Positions 1 to 8,405 of a stretch of DNA of 60,468 nucleotides are shown piece by piece. A program made the translations under genes and the position numbers. Origin of the DNA: Enhydrobacter sp. GTDB taxonomy: Bacteria > Pseudomonadota > Alphaproteobacteria > Reyranellales > Reyranellaceae. Location: NCBI GenBank assembly GCA_026126105.1, contig JAHCJV010000029.1, positions 1-60,468 on the forward strand. Direction: 5' to 3'. How positions within the stretch are numbered: the stretch's first letter is position 1; the number at the start of each line of letters is the position of its first letter. Under the pieces are notes generated by a model. The model was not told the origin of the DNA, did no database searches, and saw nothing but the letters and a program-made list of their open reading frames with translations.

Positions 1-2
1 GC

Positions 3-1163
3 CCCCTCACCGATGAGGACGAAGAGGAGGATGGCGATTATCAGCCTTCCGATCCGGGCTCTGACGATGACGAGGAGGAGGAACACGATGATGACGAGGA
101 GGAGGAACCAAGTCATGAAGCGGTATCTGCTCCTGCCCCTGCCGCGTCGGGACAGGTGCCACAGACGTTCGGCGTTGAGGACGAGCCTCGCACACCCTCG
201 CCGACACCCCACCCCCAAGGAATCGGGTCTTCGCCATCCCGGACATTATCAGGCGGTGGCGGCGGCTCCGAGACCCATCCCGAATCGCAGCTGTCGTCCG
301 ACTCTGCAATCGACGGACCAAGCACGAATGCGGCTCAATCGCCTTACCGTCGATCTCCGCGCAAGCTCGCTCGCAACCCATCAACTGTGCCCTCCGGCAG
401 CCCCACGAAGGCGTCGCCGCTGCGGCGTGAGCTCAGCACCTCGAGCGTGATGCGGTCAACGGCAAATGCCAACCCGCCACCCCTTCATGATGGACTAGCC
501 ACGCCGCAACCTCGGCCATCGGTTGCTCGGCGTTTTATTGCAAATGTCCAGGCCGAGGAGGCCGCATCGATCGCGTTGCGCACGCGTTCGCATCAGTCTT
601 TGGAAGACATTCCTCTTGAAACGCTTGAGAGTGTTCTGGGGCCTTGCTCCCTGCAGCTGCCCCCTTTGGATGACTCCCCACAGAGCCATGGAATCACATC
701 ACCCATGATAGACATGCGCCGGCTATTGGGGAATGAGCTGGCCACCGACGACGACGACGAGGACGACGCGGACTATAGCTATTGTGACGATATCAGCGCC
801 CACCGCACTGAAGAAGGTCCCCGCGATCTTGTAGTCTCCCACAAAGAGGTGAAGAGCTTACTTCGAGCGACCACGCAGATGTTTGGGGAGGAAGGCTGGG
901 GTCGAGAGCTCTTGGATGACGAGTTGTTTGCCCAATATGAGCTTGGAATGTTATCCCACGAGCCCATGCTATTCCAAGACCGCCCCTTAGTGCAATCCTT
1001 TGGTATGGACGACAGGAATGACAGGGTGCGATCTCCCAATCTCCCAGCCACCACAGCAGCATCCACCTCTGCTGCTGCTGCTGCAGCGGCAGCGGCGGCA
1101 GCAGCGGCAGCAGCAGCCGCCGCGTGGAGGGAGGAGAGCGAGCGACGAGGAAGGAGGAGCTAG
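3..1163 (+). CDS. Eukaryotic-type acidic, polyalanine-ended protein, partial; GON4L-like segment
   Basis: The frame is open to the left edge and runs about 386 codons to a TAG, so the 5' end is missing. It begins with Asp/Glu-rich tracts, continues with Ser/Pro-rich low-complexity sequence, has a second Asp-rich stretch (about 741-765), and ends in 18 alanines plus a basic tail. This composition is eukaryotic and unlike every other gene here. The stretch around 763-870 (DYSY, then a KEV-x2-L motif) resembles from memory the region of the transcription cofactor GON4L that reads EYNF...KKEV-x2-L; I treat this as weak homology. True intron-exon limits cannot be set, and the apparent stop may be intronic. 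It appears to be amoeba or other protist DNA joined to the bacterial contig. Confidence 0.5.
   Translation, partial: PLTDEDEEEDGDYQPSDPGSDDDEEEEHDDDEEEEPSHEAVSAPAPAASGQVPQTFGVEDEPRTPSPTPHPQGIGSSPSRTLSGGGGGSETHPESQLSSDSAIDGPSTNAAQSPYRRSPRKLARNPSTVPSGSPTKASPLRRELSTSSVMRSTANANPPPLHDGLATPQPRPSVARRFIANVQAEEAASIALRTRSHQSLEDIPLETLESVLGPCSLQLPPLDDSPQSHGITSPMIDMRRLLGNELATDDDDEDDADYSYCDDISAHRTEEGPRDLVVSHKEVKSLLRATTQMFGEEGWGRELLDDELFAQYELGMLSHEPMLFQDRPLVQSFGMDDRNDRVRSPNLPATTAASTSAAAAAAAAAAAAAAAAAAWREESERRGRRS
1071..1124 (+). repeat. GCN trinucleotide repeat (18 alanine codons)
   Basis: Eighteen consecutive GCN codons mix GCT, GCA, GCG and GCC. It encodes the polyalanine run at the end of the eukaryotic-type reading frame. 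Runs of this kind are common in GC-rich protist genomes and rare in bacterial proteins. Confidence 0.85.
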
Positions 1164-1228
1164 GGGGGGGGCGGACGAAGCCGAAGACCAGACGCGGCGA
1201 GAAGGAAGCGGCGCGCGGACGCCGCTGA

Positions 1229-1300
1229 GTCGCACGGTCGCGGTCACTGTCGCAGTCGCAGTCGCGGTCGCGGCGTCGACGTCGACGTCGGTCGCGACGC
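1229..1300. repeat. GTCGC(A/G) / GTCGAC microsatellite-like tract
   Basis: A degenerate tandem of 6-base units (GTCGCA, GTCGCG) passes into GTCGAC units. It lies in the gap between the two eukaryotic-type genes. No such simple-sequence tract occurs in the bacterial part of the window. Confidence 0.7.
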
Positions 1301-1428
1301 AGCGTGCGCGGTCAGCGACCCGCTGATTCAAGAGAGGAGAAGCGCGCCGCCCTGACGAAGGAGCCGACCGAGCAAGAGCTGACAGCGGCGTCTCCGCGAG
1401 CGATTCGCGCGGGGCTCACACCGCCGCC

Positions 1429-1553
1429 ATGGAGTACGGCGAACCGACGGCCATTGCCACGGCGTCCCTCTCGCCCGGGCCGCCCCTGGGCGACATCCCT
1501 GGCGGGATCCCGACCCTGTCGGGCATTCTGGTCGAAGAGGCTGCCGGCAGCGC
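1429..1553 (+). other. Candidate first coding exon of a second eukaryotic gene
   Basis: The ATG at 1429 sits in a near-ideal Kozak context (CCGCCGCC before it, G after it). It opens 41 codons of Gly/Pro/Leu-rich protein beginning MEYGEPTAIA. The frame then meets GCGTAAGTG, where GTAAGTG is an excellent splice donor and the only in-frame stop is inside the presumed intron. I do not recognise the product. No Shine-Dalgarno sequence precedes the ATG, unlike the bacterial genes to the right. Confidence 0.5.
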
Positions 1554-1560
1554 GTAAGTG
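1554..1560 (+). other. Putative spliceosomal 5' splice site (GTAAGTG)
   Basis: GTAAGTG follows the candidate exon directly and matches the eukaryotic donor consensus GTRAGT. The supposed intron is then lost in the alternating GC tract where bacterial sequence begins. Confidence 0.45.
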
Positions 1561-1562
1561 CC

Positions 1563-1577
1563 CACGCGCGCGCGCGC
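1563..1577. other. Chimeric junction at an alternating GC tract
   Basis: To the right the minus strand encodes UDP-glucose dehydrogenase in a perfect frame. To the left that frame gives sequence with no resemblance to the enzyme, while the plus strand gives a Kozak ATG and a splice donor. The switch lies within a run of alternating C and G that both partners could share, as expected for a misassembly or ligation at microhomology. The exact base cannot be fixed. Confidence 0.75.
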
Positions 1578-2101
1578 TCGCTCTCGACGCCGATAACGAC
1601 ACGATCGGGCCTCATGAAGTCCTCGATCGCAGCGCCTTCACGCAGGAATTCAGGGTTGGAGGCGACGTCGAATTCTGCCGTCGGCTGGGTCTCGGCGATG
1701 ATGCGCGCCACTTCGCGGCCGGTGCCGACCGGCACCGTCGATTTCGTGACCACCACGGTGTAGCTGCGGATCGCGCGGGCAATCTCGGCGGCCGCGGCAA
1801 AGACATAGGTGAGATCGGCATAGCCATCGCCGCGCCGCGTCGGCGTCCCGACGGCAATGAACACGGCGTCGGCATCGGCCACCGCATCGGTCAGGTTGGT
1901 CGTGAAGGTCAGTCGGCCCGCTTTGGAATTCTCGGCAACCAGCGTATCGAGCCCCGGCTCATAGATCGGCATCTCCCCTTTGCGCAGCCGGTCGATCTTG
2001 GCACTGTCCTTGTCGACACAGATCACATCGTGGCCGAAGTGGGCGAAACACGCTCCGGACACGAGTCCGACATAGCCCGATCCAATCATCGTGATACGCA
2101 T
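1565..2101 (-). pseudogene. ugd: UDP-glucose 6-dehydrogenase, 3' part lost at the junction
   Basis: About 179 N-terminal residues remain of a family usually 430-450 long. The enzyme oxidises UDP-glucose to UDP-glucuronate for surface polysaccharides. Visible are the dinucleotide-binding GSGYVGL near residue 8, the YEPGL segment near 47, TKSTVPVGTG near 119, and SNPEFLREG near 148. Homology stops after ESERARA (residues 173-179), and the same frame continues as unrelated sequence into the eukaryotic part. It starts 3 bases after the galU stop, so the two form an operon supplying UDP-glucuronate. The break reflects the contig join and need not exist in the organism. Confidence 0.9.
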
Positions 2102-2104
2102 GGC

Positions 2105-2980
2105 TCAACCTTTCAGCAGACGATCAAGAAGCGCCCGCGTCTCTCCCGCCGTGTCGGCACGGCCAAGCGCAACGGCCAGATTTGCTTCCAGAAAACCCAG
2201 GCGGTTGCCGCAGTCATAGCGTCCGCCGGCATAGCGCATCGCGTGGAACGGCTTGCCGCCGATCATCTTCGCGAGTGCGTCCGTGAGCTGGATCTCGCCG
2301 CCGGCACCTGCCTCGTGCTTGTCCAGATGATCGAAGACCTCGGGCAGAAGCACGTAGCGGCCGATCAGCGCAAGGGTCGATGGCGCCTCGGCGGGGTCCG
2401 GCTTTTCCACCAGGCCGGTGATCTCGGCGAGACCGTCCTTCTCGGCCCTTATCGCGGCAATGCCGTAGCTCTTGGTTTGCTCGCGCGGCACCTCGACCAC
2501 CGCGACGACGCTGCCGGCGGTCTTCTCATGGGTAGCGACGAGCTGCGCGGTGCAGGTCGGCGAACCGATCATCAGCTCGTCCGGCAGGAGAACCGCGAAG
2601 GGTTCGTCCCCGATCCAGTGGCGTGCGCACCAGACGGCGTGGCCGAGCCCGAGCGGCTTCTGCTGCCGCGTGAAGATCGCGTTGCCGGGCTTGATGGTGG
2701 CGTCTTCGGTCTGCTTGAGCTCGGCCTTTTTCCCCCGCTGGACCAGCGTGGCTTCCAGCTCATAGGCATGGTCGAAGTGATCTTCGATCGCGCCCTTGTT
2801 GCGCCCGGTCACGAACACGAATTCCTCGATCCCCGCGGCGAGGCATTCCTCGACCGCATACTGAATCAGGGGCCGGTCCACGATCGTCAGCATCTCCTTG
2901 GCCGTCGCCTTGGTCGCCGGCAGGAACCGGGTCCCCAGCCCGGCAACGGGAAAAACAGCCTTGCGGACGCGCTGAGCCAT
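2105..2980 (-). CDS. galU: UTP-glucose-1-phosphate uridylyltransferase
   Basis: A 291-residue cytoplasmic enzyme making UDP-glucose from UTP and glucose 1-phosphate, the substrate of the ugd product encoded just downstream. The N-terminus carries the nucleotidyltransferase motif GLGTRFLPATKA, followed by KEML and later EVPREQTKSYG and GEIQLTDAL, all typical of GalU. I start at the ATG at 2980 because the family signature begins five residues later; another in-frame ATG lies 15 bases upstream. The upstream gap to 3085 contains an A+T-rich TATATA stretch that may hold a promoter. Confidence 0.95.
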   Translation of the reverse strand: MAQRVRKAVFPVAGLGTRFLPATKATAKEMLTIVDRPLIQYAVEECLAAGIEEFVFVTGRNKGAIEDHFDHAYELEATLVQRGKKAELKQTEDATIKPGNAIFTRQQKPLGLGHAVWCARHWIGDEPFAVLLPDELMIGSPTCTAQLVATHEKTAGSVVAVVEVPREQTKSYGIAAIRAEKDGLAEITGLVEKPDPAEAPSTLALIGRYVLLPEVFDHLDKHEAGAGGEIQLTDALAKMIGGKPFHAMRYAGGRYDCGNRLGFLEANLAVALGRADTAGETRALLDRLLKG

Positions 2981-3084
2981 GTTCTTCGACCTCATTCTCC
3001 AAAAACCGTAATATATAGGGAAATCAATGATTTCACGGCTCGGACAGGCGGCGGTTGATGCCATACGGAGCCCGTTCCGGCAAG

Positions 3085-3786
3085 TCACCCGAGCAGCACA
3101 TCCTTGGCACGATTGATGCGGGCCGCGAGATCGGCGCTGCCGCCCGCGTCGGGATGGACCCGCAGGATGAGGCGGCGATGCGCGGCGCGGATTTCCTCTT
3201 CCGTTGCGCCCGTCGCAAGACCGAGGATGGCCAACGCCTCGTCGCGCGTCATGTCGGTGCGCGGCCCGCGCGGCGGCGATTGCGCCTTGCGCCAATCCGA
3301 ACCGAGCCGGCGATCGAGATAGGACTCGAGGACACGCAGGGAATCGGCATCGCAAGAGCACTCGGCATGCAGTTCCAGCAGGTCGCCGTCTGCCAACGCA
3401 TCGAGGCCGCGACCGGTGAAGCGCCCCTTCACGACCCGGCCGCCCACGTCGCCGGTGGCATGATCGATCCAGGCCTCGATGAAAGCCGTGCGGACCTCCG
3501 TGCGCTGCGCCGTCCCCGGTGAGCTGAAGCCGCCGCTCGGTCTTTGCCGCATGTAGCGGGCGATCAACGCCGTGCCGAGAACGCCCAGCAGACCGAACAG
3601 CTCGGGCAGCAAGCCGGGCAGGAAGCGGACCCCGAAGATGAGCAAGCCACCGATGCCTATGCCGCCGGCCAGCACCACGATCGGACGCAGCGCGCGTGCG
3701 AGTGCCGAAGGACTGGCGCGCAGGAACCAGAAGACGCCGAGCCCCACGATCGCCAGCAATGCGAGCGCCAGGAGCACGGCGGGCAT
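3085..3786 (-). CDS. Membrane-anchored DnaJ-domain protein
   Basis: A 233-residue protein with two hydrophobic segments near the N-terminus (about residues 1-22 and 35-75) and a C-terminal J domain of about 55 residues. The J domain has the HPD motif in RVHPDAGG, needed to stimulate Hsp70 ATPase. The family of short membrane proteins ending in a J domain is widespread in alphaproteobacteria, and its DnaK-recruiting role at the membrane is inferred. It starts 3 bases after the mltG stop and is probably co-transcribed with it. Confidence 0.85.
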   Translation of the reverse strand: MPAVLLALALLAIVGLGVFWFLRASPSALARALRPIVVLAGGIGIGGLLIFGVRFLPGLLPELFGLLGVLGTALIARYMRQRPSGGFSSPGTAQRTEVRTAFIEAWIDHATGDVGGRVVKGRFTGRGLDALADGDLLELHAECSCDADSLRVLESYLDRRLGSDWRKAQSPPRGPRTDMTRDEALAILGLATGATEEEIRAAHRRLILRVHPDAGGSADLAARINRAKDVLLG

Positions 3787-3789
3787 GGG

Positions 3790-4827
3790 TCAGGGTTTCG
3801 GCAGAGGCGCAGGAGCGGCCGGGGCGGGGTCGGACGGCCCCTGTTCTTGCCGCTGCCGCTGTATATCCCTCCAGCGCGCCACGTTGCGGTTATGCTCGTA
3901 GATGTTGTTCGCGAAGCTGTGGCCGCCCTGGCCGTCCGCGACGAAGTAGAGCGCGCGCTCGCGTGGTGCAGGTGCGACCGCCGCCAGGATGGAGGCCCGC
4001 CCCGGATTGCAGATCGGGCCCGGGGGCAGACCGGCCACGACGTAGGTATTGTAGGGCGAGCTCGACTGGAGATCGGCGCGCGTCAGCTCCCGCCCCTCCA
4101 TTCCCTTGCCGTTGGTCACGCCGTAGATCGTCGTCGGATCGCTATCGAGCCTCATCTTGCGGCGCAGCCGATTGACGAAGACCGCAGCGACCCTCGTCCG
4201 CTCGGCCGCGAGAGAAGTCTCCTTCTCGATGATCGAGGCCATGATCAGCGCGTCGCGCTTGCCGCTGTAGGGCAAGCCCGGTGCGCGCTTGCGCCACGCC
4301 TCGTCGAGCGTCTTCTCCATCGCTTCCTTCATGCGCAAAAGGACGCTGTCGCGGGTGTCTTCCCGCGAATAGAAGTATGTCTCCGGAAGCAGGTCGCCTT
4401 CCTTTACGTCGACTGTGATCTCGCCCGAGAGCGCGTCGTTCTTCCGCACCAGGTCGATGATCTCGGCGGTCGTCATGCCTTCGGGAATCGTCAGCCGGCG
4501 CTGCACCAGCTTGCCGGATTGCAGGAGCTCGACCACCTTTGCCATCGAGATGCGCGGCGGCATCTCGTACTCGCCCGCCTTGATCGGCTTGGGTGTGGGA
4601 TCCACCATGAGGGCGATGCGGAACAGGCCCGGGTGAGAGATCACGCCCTGCTCCTGCAGCACCTTGGCCATCGTAGCAGGCCCCGCTCCGCGCGGAATCA
4701 GAACGTTCTTCGTCTGCTCCAGAGGACCCTGCGCCTCGAGCATCGTGCGTCCGATGAACAGTCCCCCGCCGATCATCGTGACCAGCAGGAGGATGAAGAA
4801 CAGCACCCAACGGAAAAAGCTGAGCAC
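3790..4827 (-). CDS. mltG: Endolytic murein transglycosylase MltG (YceG family)
   Basis: A 345-residue protein with one N-terminal membrane helix (about residues 3-26), a LysM-like segment and the YceG catalytic domain. The hallmark SIIEKET and the following LRRKMRLDSDPTTIYG are present; the first glutamate of this region is catalytic in the family. MltG cleaves nascent glycan strands in the periplasm and sets their length. It lies 17 bases downstream of fabF, the usual order in alphaproteobacteria. The C-terminus is Pro/Ala-rich. Confidence 0.95.
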   Translation of the reverse strand: MLSFFRWVLFFILLLVTMIGGGLFIGRTMLEAQGPLEQTKNVLIPRGAGPATMAKVLQEQGVISHPGLFRIALMVDPTPKPIKAGEYEMPPRISMAKVVELLQSGKLVQRRLTIPEGMTTAEIIDLVRKNDALSGEITVDVKEGDLLPETYFYSREDTRDSVLLRMKEAMEKTLDEAWRKRAPGLPYSGKRDALIMASIIEKETSLAAERTRVAAVFVNRLRRKMRLDSDPTTIYGVTNGKGMEGRELTRADLQSSSPYNTYVVAGLPPGPICNPGRASILAAVAPAPRERALYFVADGQGGHSFANNIYEHNRNVARWRDIQRQRQEQGPSDPAPAAPAPLPKP

Positions 4828-4844
4828 GCCTCAGCCTCTGACGA

Positions 4845-6101
4845 TCAAGCCGGACCGACGATCAGACAGGCGTTGGTGCCGCCGAAGCCAAAGGAATTGC
4901 TGAGCGCATAGCGCACCTTGCGCTGCTTGGCTTGCTTGGGCACCAGATCGATGTCGCAACCTTCGTCCGGTTCGTCGAGGTTCAAGGTCGGCGGCACGGC
5001 CTGCTCGATGATCGTCTTGATGGAGTAGATGGCCTCGATGGCACCGGCGGCGCCGAGAAGATGGCCCGTCGCCGACTTGGTCGAGGACATCGAGAGCTCG
5101 TAGGCATCGCTTCCGAATGTCTTCTTGATTGCGCCCAGCTCGATCGCGTCGGCCATTGTCGAGGTGCCGTGCGCATTGATGTAGTCGATCTGGTCGGTAC
5201 CGAGGTTGGCTCGCTTCAGCGCCGCCTTCATGGCGCGTTGCGCGCCGCCCCCGTCCTCGGCCGGCGCGGTGATGTGATAGGCATCGCCCGACAGGCCATA
5301 ACCCAGGATCTCGGCATAGATCCTGGCACCGCGCTTCCTCGCATGCTCGTATTCCTCGAGCACCAGGCAGCCCGCCCCTTCACCCATGACGAAACCGTCC
5401 CGCCGCCTGTCCCACGGCCGCGACGCCTCGGTGGGCGTGTCGTTGAAGTCGGTCGACAGTGCCTTGCAGGCATTGAAGCCGGCGATGCCGATGCGGCAGA
5501 TCGCTGCTTCGGCGCCACCCGCCACCATGACGTCGGCGTCGTCCAGCTGGATCAGGCGTGCAGCGTCGCCGATGGCGTGAGCGCCCGTCGCACAGGCCGT
5601 CACCACCGAGTGGTTCGGTCCCCTGAAGCCGTATTCGATCGAAACCTGGCCGGAAGCGAGGTTAATGAGCGCCGAAGGGATGAAGAACGGGCTCACCCTG
5701 CGCGGCCCCCGCTCCTTCAGGGTGAGCGAGGTCTCGTATATCGTGCTGAGGCCGCCGATGCCGGCGCCGATCATCACGCCCGTACGGTCGAGACCTTCGT
5801 CGTCGACGGGCTTCCAGCCCGAGTCCTCGACCGCCTGCTTGGCGGCCGCCATGCCGAACAGGATGAACTTGTCGACCTTCCGCTGGTCCTTCGGGAGCAT
5901 GTAGAGGTCGGCGTTGAAGTGCCCGTTGGCCTTGTCTCCCTGGGGCACCTCGCCGGCAATCTTGGTCGCGAGGTCGGACGTGTCGAACGCCTGAATCGCG
6001 CGGATCCCCGACTCCGCAGCCATCAGCCTGCGCCAGTTCGTGTCGACGCCGTCTCCCAACGGCGTCACCATGCCCATACCGGTTACGACGACTCGTCTCA
6101 T
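4845..6101 (-). CDS. fabF: 3-oxoacyl-[acyl-carrier-protein] synthase II
   Basis: A 418-residue condensing enzyme of fatty-acid elongation, full length for the family. The catalytic cysteine lies in TACATGAHAIG, one active-site histidine in HGTSTMAD and the second in ATGHLLGAAG; the C-terminal NSFGFGGTN is also present. It condenses malonyl-ACP with acyl-ACP in the cytoplasm. It follows acpP with a 37-base gap. A long antisense reading frame over it is a codon-bias shadow. Confidence 0.97.
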   Translation of the reverse strand: MRRVVVTGMGMVTPLGDGVDTNWRRLMAAESGIRAIQAFDTSDLATKIAGEVPQGDKANGHFNADLYMLPKDQRKVDKFILFGMAAAKQAVEDSGWKPVDDEGLDRTGVMIGAGIGGLSTIYETSLTLKERGPRRVSPFFIPSALINLASGQVSIEYGFRGPNHSVVTACATGAHAIGDAARLIQLDDADVMVAGGAEAAICRIGIAGFNACKALSTDFNDTPTEASRPWDRRRDGFVMGEGAGCLVLEEYEHARKRGARIYAEILGYGLSGDAYHITAPAEDGGGAQRAMKAALKRANLGTDQIDYINAHGTSTMADAIELGAIKKTFGSDAYELSMSSTKSATGHLLGAAGAIEAIYSIKTIIEQAVPPTLNLDEPDEGCDIDLVPKQAKQRKVRYALSNSFGFGGTNACLIVGPA

Positions 6102-6138
6102 CGTCCGTCAGCCTTTCGTCTGCGGGACGCGGCGTCGC

Positions 6139-6378
6139 TCAGGACTTGGCGTTGCTGGTGATGAAGTTGATCGCATCGCCGACGGTCTGGATCTTCTCGG
6201 CCGCGTCGTCCGGAATCTCGATGCTGAATTCTTCCTCGAAAGCCATCACCAGCTCGACCGTATCGAGGGAATCGGCGCCCAGATCGTCGATGAACTTGGC
6301 CTCTTCCTTCACCTGCGCTGCCTCGACCCCGAGGTGCTCGACGACGATCTTCTTAACGCGCTCGGCAACATCGCTCAT
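6139..6378 (-). CDS. acpP: Acyl carrier protein
   Basis: A 79-residue acidic protein with the phosphopantetheine-attachment motif [10 protein letters not shown]; the serine of DSL carries the prosthetic group. It holds growing acyl chains for FabD, FabG and FabF, encoded on both sides. Length and composition are standard. The 130 bases upstream to fabG may contain its own promoter, since acpP is usually expressed more strongly than its neighbours, but I could not place -35/-10 boxes with confidence. Confidence 0.97.
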   Translation of the reverse strand: MSDVAERVKKIVVEHLGVEAAQVKEEAKFIDDLGADSLDTVELVMAFEEEFSIEIPDDAAEKIQTVGDAINFITSNAKS

Positions 6379-6508
6379 TATCTTGTCCTTCCGTATCTTC
6401 GAATCGTTTGGCCTGAGGGGCTGGCGATTTCCGGCTCTCGTAACATAGCTCCCCAGTCAAAACCAGCGCCGGAAAGCCCACGGAATCAGGCACTTGTGGG
6501 CCTCTTTG

Positions 6509-7246
6509 TCAGATCATCGCCATCCCGCCATTGATATGGAGGGTTTGCCCCGTGACGTAGGCGGCCTCGTCGCTGGCCAAATAGACGACGCCGGCGGCGA
6601 TCTCCTCGGGGGTACCCAGCCGGTCGGCCGGGACGCGCCCGAGGATCGCCTTCTTCTGGTCCGCCGACAGCGCATCCGTCATCGGCGTGGCGATGAAGCC
6701 CGGGGCGACGCAATTCACGGTGATTGACCGCGACGCCAGCTCCTGCGCCAGAGACTTCGACATGCCGATCAGCCCGGCTTTAGCGGCGGCGTAGTTCGCC
6801 TGCCCAGGGTTGCCGGTGACGCCCACGATCGATGTGATGTTGATAACGCGCCCGAAGCGCCGCCGCATCATCCCCCGGATCGCCGCGCGGGTGAGACGGA
6901 AAGTGCCGGTCAGATTCACCTGCAGCACGTTCTCCCACTCCTCATCCTTCATCCGCATCGAGATGTTGTCGCGCGTGATGCCGGCATTGTTGACCAGGAT
7001 GTCGATCTTGCCCGTCGCCGCCTCGGCCGCCTTCGCGAGGCGCTCGATATCGGCCGCGTCGTCCATCCTCGCTGCGACCACGTGCGCCCGATCGCCGAGC
7101 GAGGCCCTGACCTGCTCCAGCGCCTCGGCGCGCGTCCCGGATAGCACCACGGCCGCTCCCTGTCCGTACAGCGCCCGCGCTACGGCGCCCCCAATCCCGC
7201 CTGATGCGCCCGTCACCAGGGCGGCCTTGCCGGTAAGATCGAACAT
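6509..7246 (-). CDS. fabG: 3-oxoacyl-[acyl-carrier-protein] reductase
   Basis: A 245-residue short-chain dehydrogenase that reduces 3-oxoacyl-ACP with NADPH. It shows the nucleotide-binding TGASGGIGGA, the NNAG motif, the catalytic serine in ITSIVG and the YAAAK tyrosine-lysine pair, and ends in GGMAMI as FabG proteins commonly do. It begins 10 bases after the fabD stop. Position within fabD-fabG-acpP-fabF makes the assignment firm over other short-chain dehydrogenases. Confidence 0.96.
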   Translation of the reverse strand: MFDLTGKAALVTGASGGIGGAVARALYGQGAAVVLSGTRAEALEQVRASLGDRAHVVAARMDDAADIERLAKAAEAATGKIDILVNNAGITRDNISMRMKDEEWENVLQVNLTGTFRLTRAAIRGMMRRRFGRVINITSIVGVTGNPGQANYAAAKAGLIGMSKSLAQELASRSITVNCVAPGFIATPMTDALSADQKKAILGRVPADRLGTPEEIAAGVVYLASDEAAYVTGQTLHINGGMAMI

Positions 7247-7256
7247 GGCGATATCC

Positions 7257-8198
7257 TCAGGCCGTCTTGAGAAAGGCTTCGATGTCGGCCGGCGTATTGA
7301 GGGCCGTGCCGGTCATCTCCTTGTCGATCCGCTTGACGAGACCGGACAGGACCTTGCCCGACCCGCATTCGACCAACGCCTGAACGTCCACTGACTTCAT
7401 GTACTGCACACTCTCGCGCCAACGCACCAGGCCAGTCACCTGTTCCACCAGACGCTGCTTGATGTCCACCGGGTTCGTGATCTCCGCAGCCAGCACATTG
7501 GCGACCAGCGGCGTCTGCGGCGTGCCGAGCGTCACCTGCTCCAGGGCCGCCCGCATCGCATCGGCGGCGGGCTGCATCAGGGAGCAGTGGAAGGGCGCGC
7601 TCACCGGCAGAAGAATGCCACGTTTGCAGCCGCGTGGCTTGGCCGCCTCGATCGTCCGCTCGACGGCCGCCTTATGCCCGCTGACGACGATCTGCCCGCC
7701 TCCATTGTCGTTGGCGACGGCGACAACTTCGCCCTGTGCCGCCTCCCGGCATGCCTCCTCGGCAGGTTCGAGCTCGATCCCGAGCAACGCGGCCATCGCG
7801 CCCTCGCCGACCGGCACAGCCCTCTGCATGGATTGTCCGCGCAACTTCAGGAGCCGGGCACCGTCGGCAAGCTGGAGTGCGCCTGCCGCCACCAATGCGG
7901 AATATTCCCCGAGCGAATGTCCTGCCACGTGCGAGGCGAGCGTCGCGACCGGCCTGCCGCCATCCTTCTCCAGGATGCGCACGACCGCCACGCTGACCGC
8001 CATCAGGGCCGGTTGGGCGTTCTCGGTCAGCATGACCTCGGAATCAGGCCCTTCCCGCATCAGCTTCGACAGGTTTTGCTTCAACGCCTCGTCGACTTCC
8101 TGGAACACGTCGCGGGCGGTCTGGAACGCACCGGCCAGATCCACGCCCATGCCGACGGCCTGCGATCCCTGCCCTGGAAAGACGAATGCGCGGCCCAT
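7257..8198 (-). CDS. fabD: Malonyl CoA-acyl carrier protein transacylase
   Basis: A 313-residue enzyme loading malonate onto ACP. The oxyanion-hole motif FPGQGSQ is at residues 6-12, the nucleophilic serine lies in GHSLGEYSAL, and the histidine in VSAPFHC. The frame stays open far upstream, but I start at 8198 because family homology begins at once (MGRAFVFPGQG) and a GGGAG lies upstream. It is the first gene of the fatty-acid operon and is divergent from rpsF. Confidence 0.96.
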   Translation of the reverse strand: MGRAFVFPGQGSQAVGMGVDLAGAFQTARDVFQEVDEALKQNLSKLMREGPDSEVMLTENAQPALMAVSVAVVRILEKDGGRPVATLASHVAGHSLGEYSALVAAGALQLADGARLLKLRGQSMQRAVPVGEGAMAALLGIELEPAEEACREAAQGEVVAVANDNGGGQIVVSGHKAAVERTIEAAKPRGCKRGILLPVSAPFHCSLMQPAADAMRAALEQVTLGTPQTPLVANVLAAEITNPVDIKQRLVEQVTGLVRWRESVQYMKSVDVQALVECGSGKVLSGLVKRIDKEMTGTALNTPADIEAFLKTA

Positions 8199-8268
8199 CG
8201 ATCGATACTCCCTGTTCTTGGTATTTTGCGGGGCTGTAATACCCCACTCGACCAAAGGCCGGAATGCC

Positions 8269-8296
8269 TTGCTTTCGGGAGATTTGCCTGTATAAC
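8269..8296 (+). promoter_or_regulatory. Candidate sigma-70 promoter of rpsF operon
   Basis: TTGCTT (8269-8274) and TATAAC (8291-8296) are separated by 16 bases and point towards rpsF, whose ATG is 110 bases further. It lies in the 207-base divergent gap between fabD and rpsF. Assigned by consensus only. Confidence 0.4.
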
Positions 8297-8307
8297 CGCC
8301 GCTCTTC

Positions 8308-8375
8308 GGGGCCGGAATCGGCCCCGCCTCCTTGCCGGCCTCGCGCCGGCTAGATCCGGCCGGTTCTCGCGAACT
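8308..8375 (+). promoter_or_regulatory. Structured 5' leader of the rpsF mRNA
   Basis: A perfect 7-bp stem with a GAAT loop (8308-8325) is followed by overlapping GCCGG/CCGGC inverted repeats up to about 8370, just before the AAGGAG ribosome site. Leaders of rpsF operons in many bacteria bind the S6:S18 complex for feedback control. That this is such a site is inference, as I cannot fold it rigorously. Confidence 0.3.
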
Positions 8376-8405
8376 CCGGGTCGCTAACAGCCATAAGGAG
8401 CCCGA

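Noticed and set aside
1328..1564. Continuation of ugd to 1328 in the same frame
   Set aside because: The sequence after ESERARA has no dehydrogenase similarity and lies in the eukaryotic part; the open frame is chance.
1304..3058. A 584-codon plus-strand frame across the junction
   Set aside because: It is antisense to ugd and galU in the bacterial part and has no protein-like features.
4932..6161. Long plus-strand open frame (409 codons) over fabF
   Set aside because: It is antisense to fabF, which has all catalytic motifs. Arg/Val/Asp-rich low-information sequence is what high-GC third positions produce.
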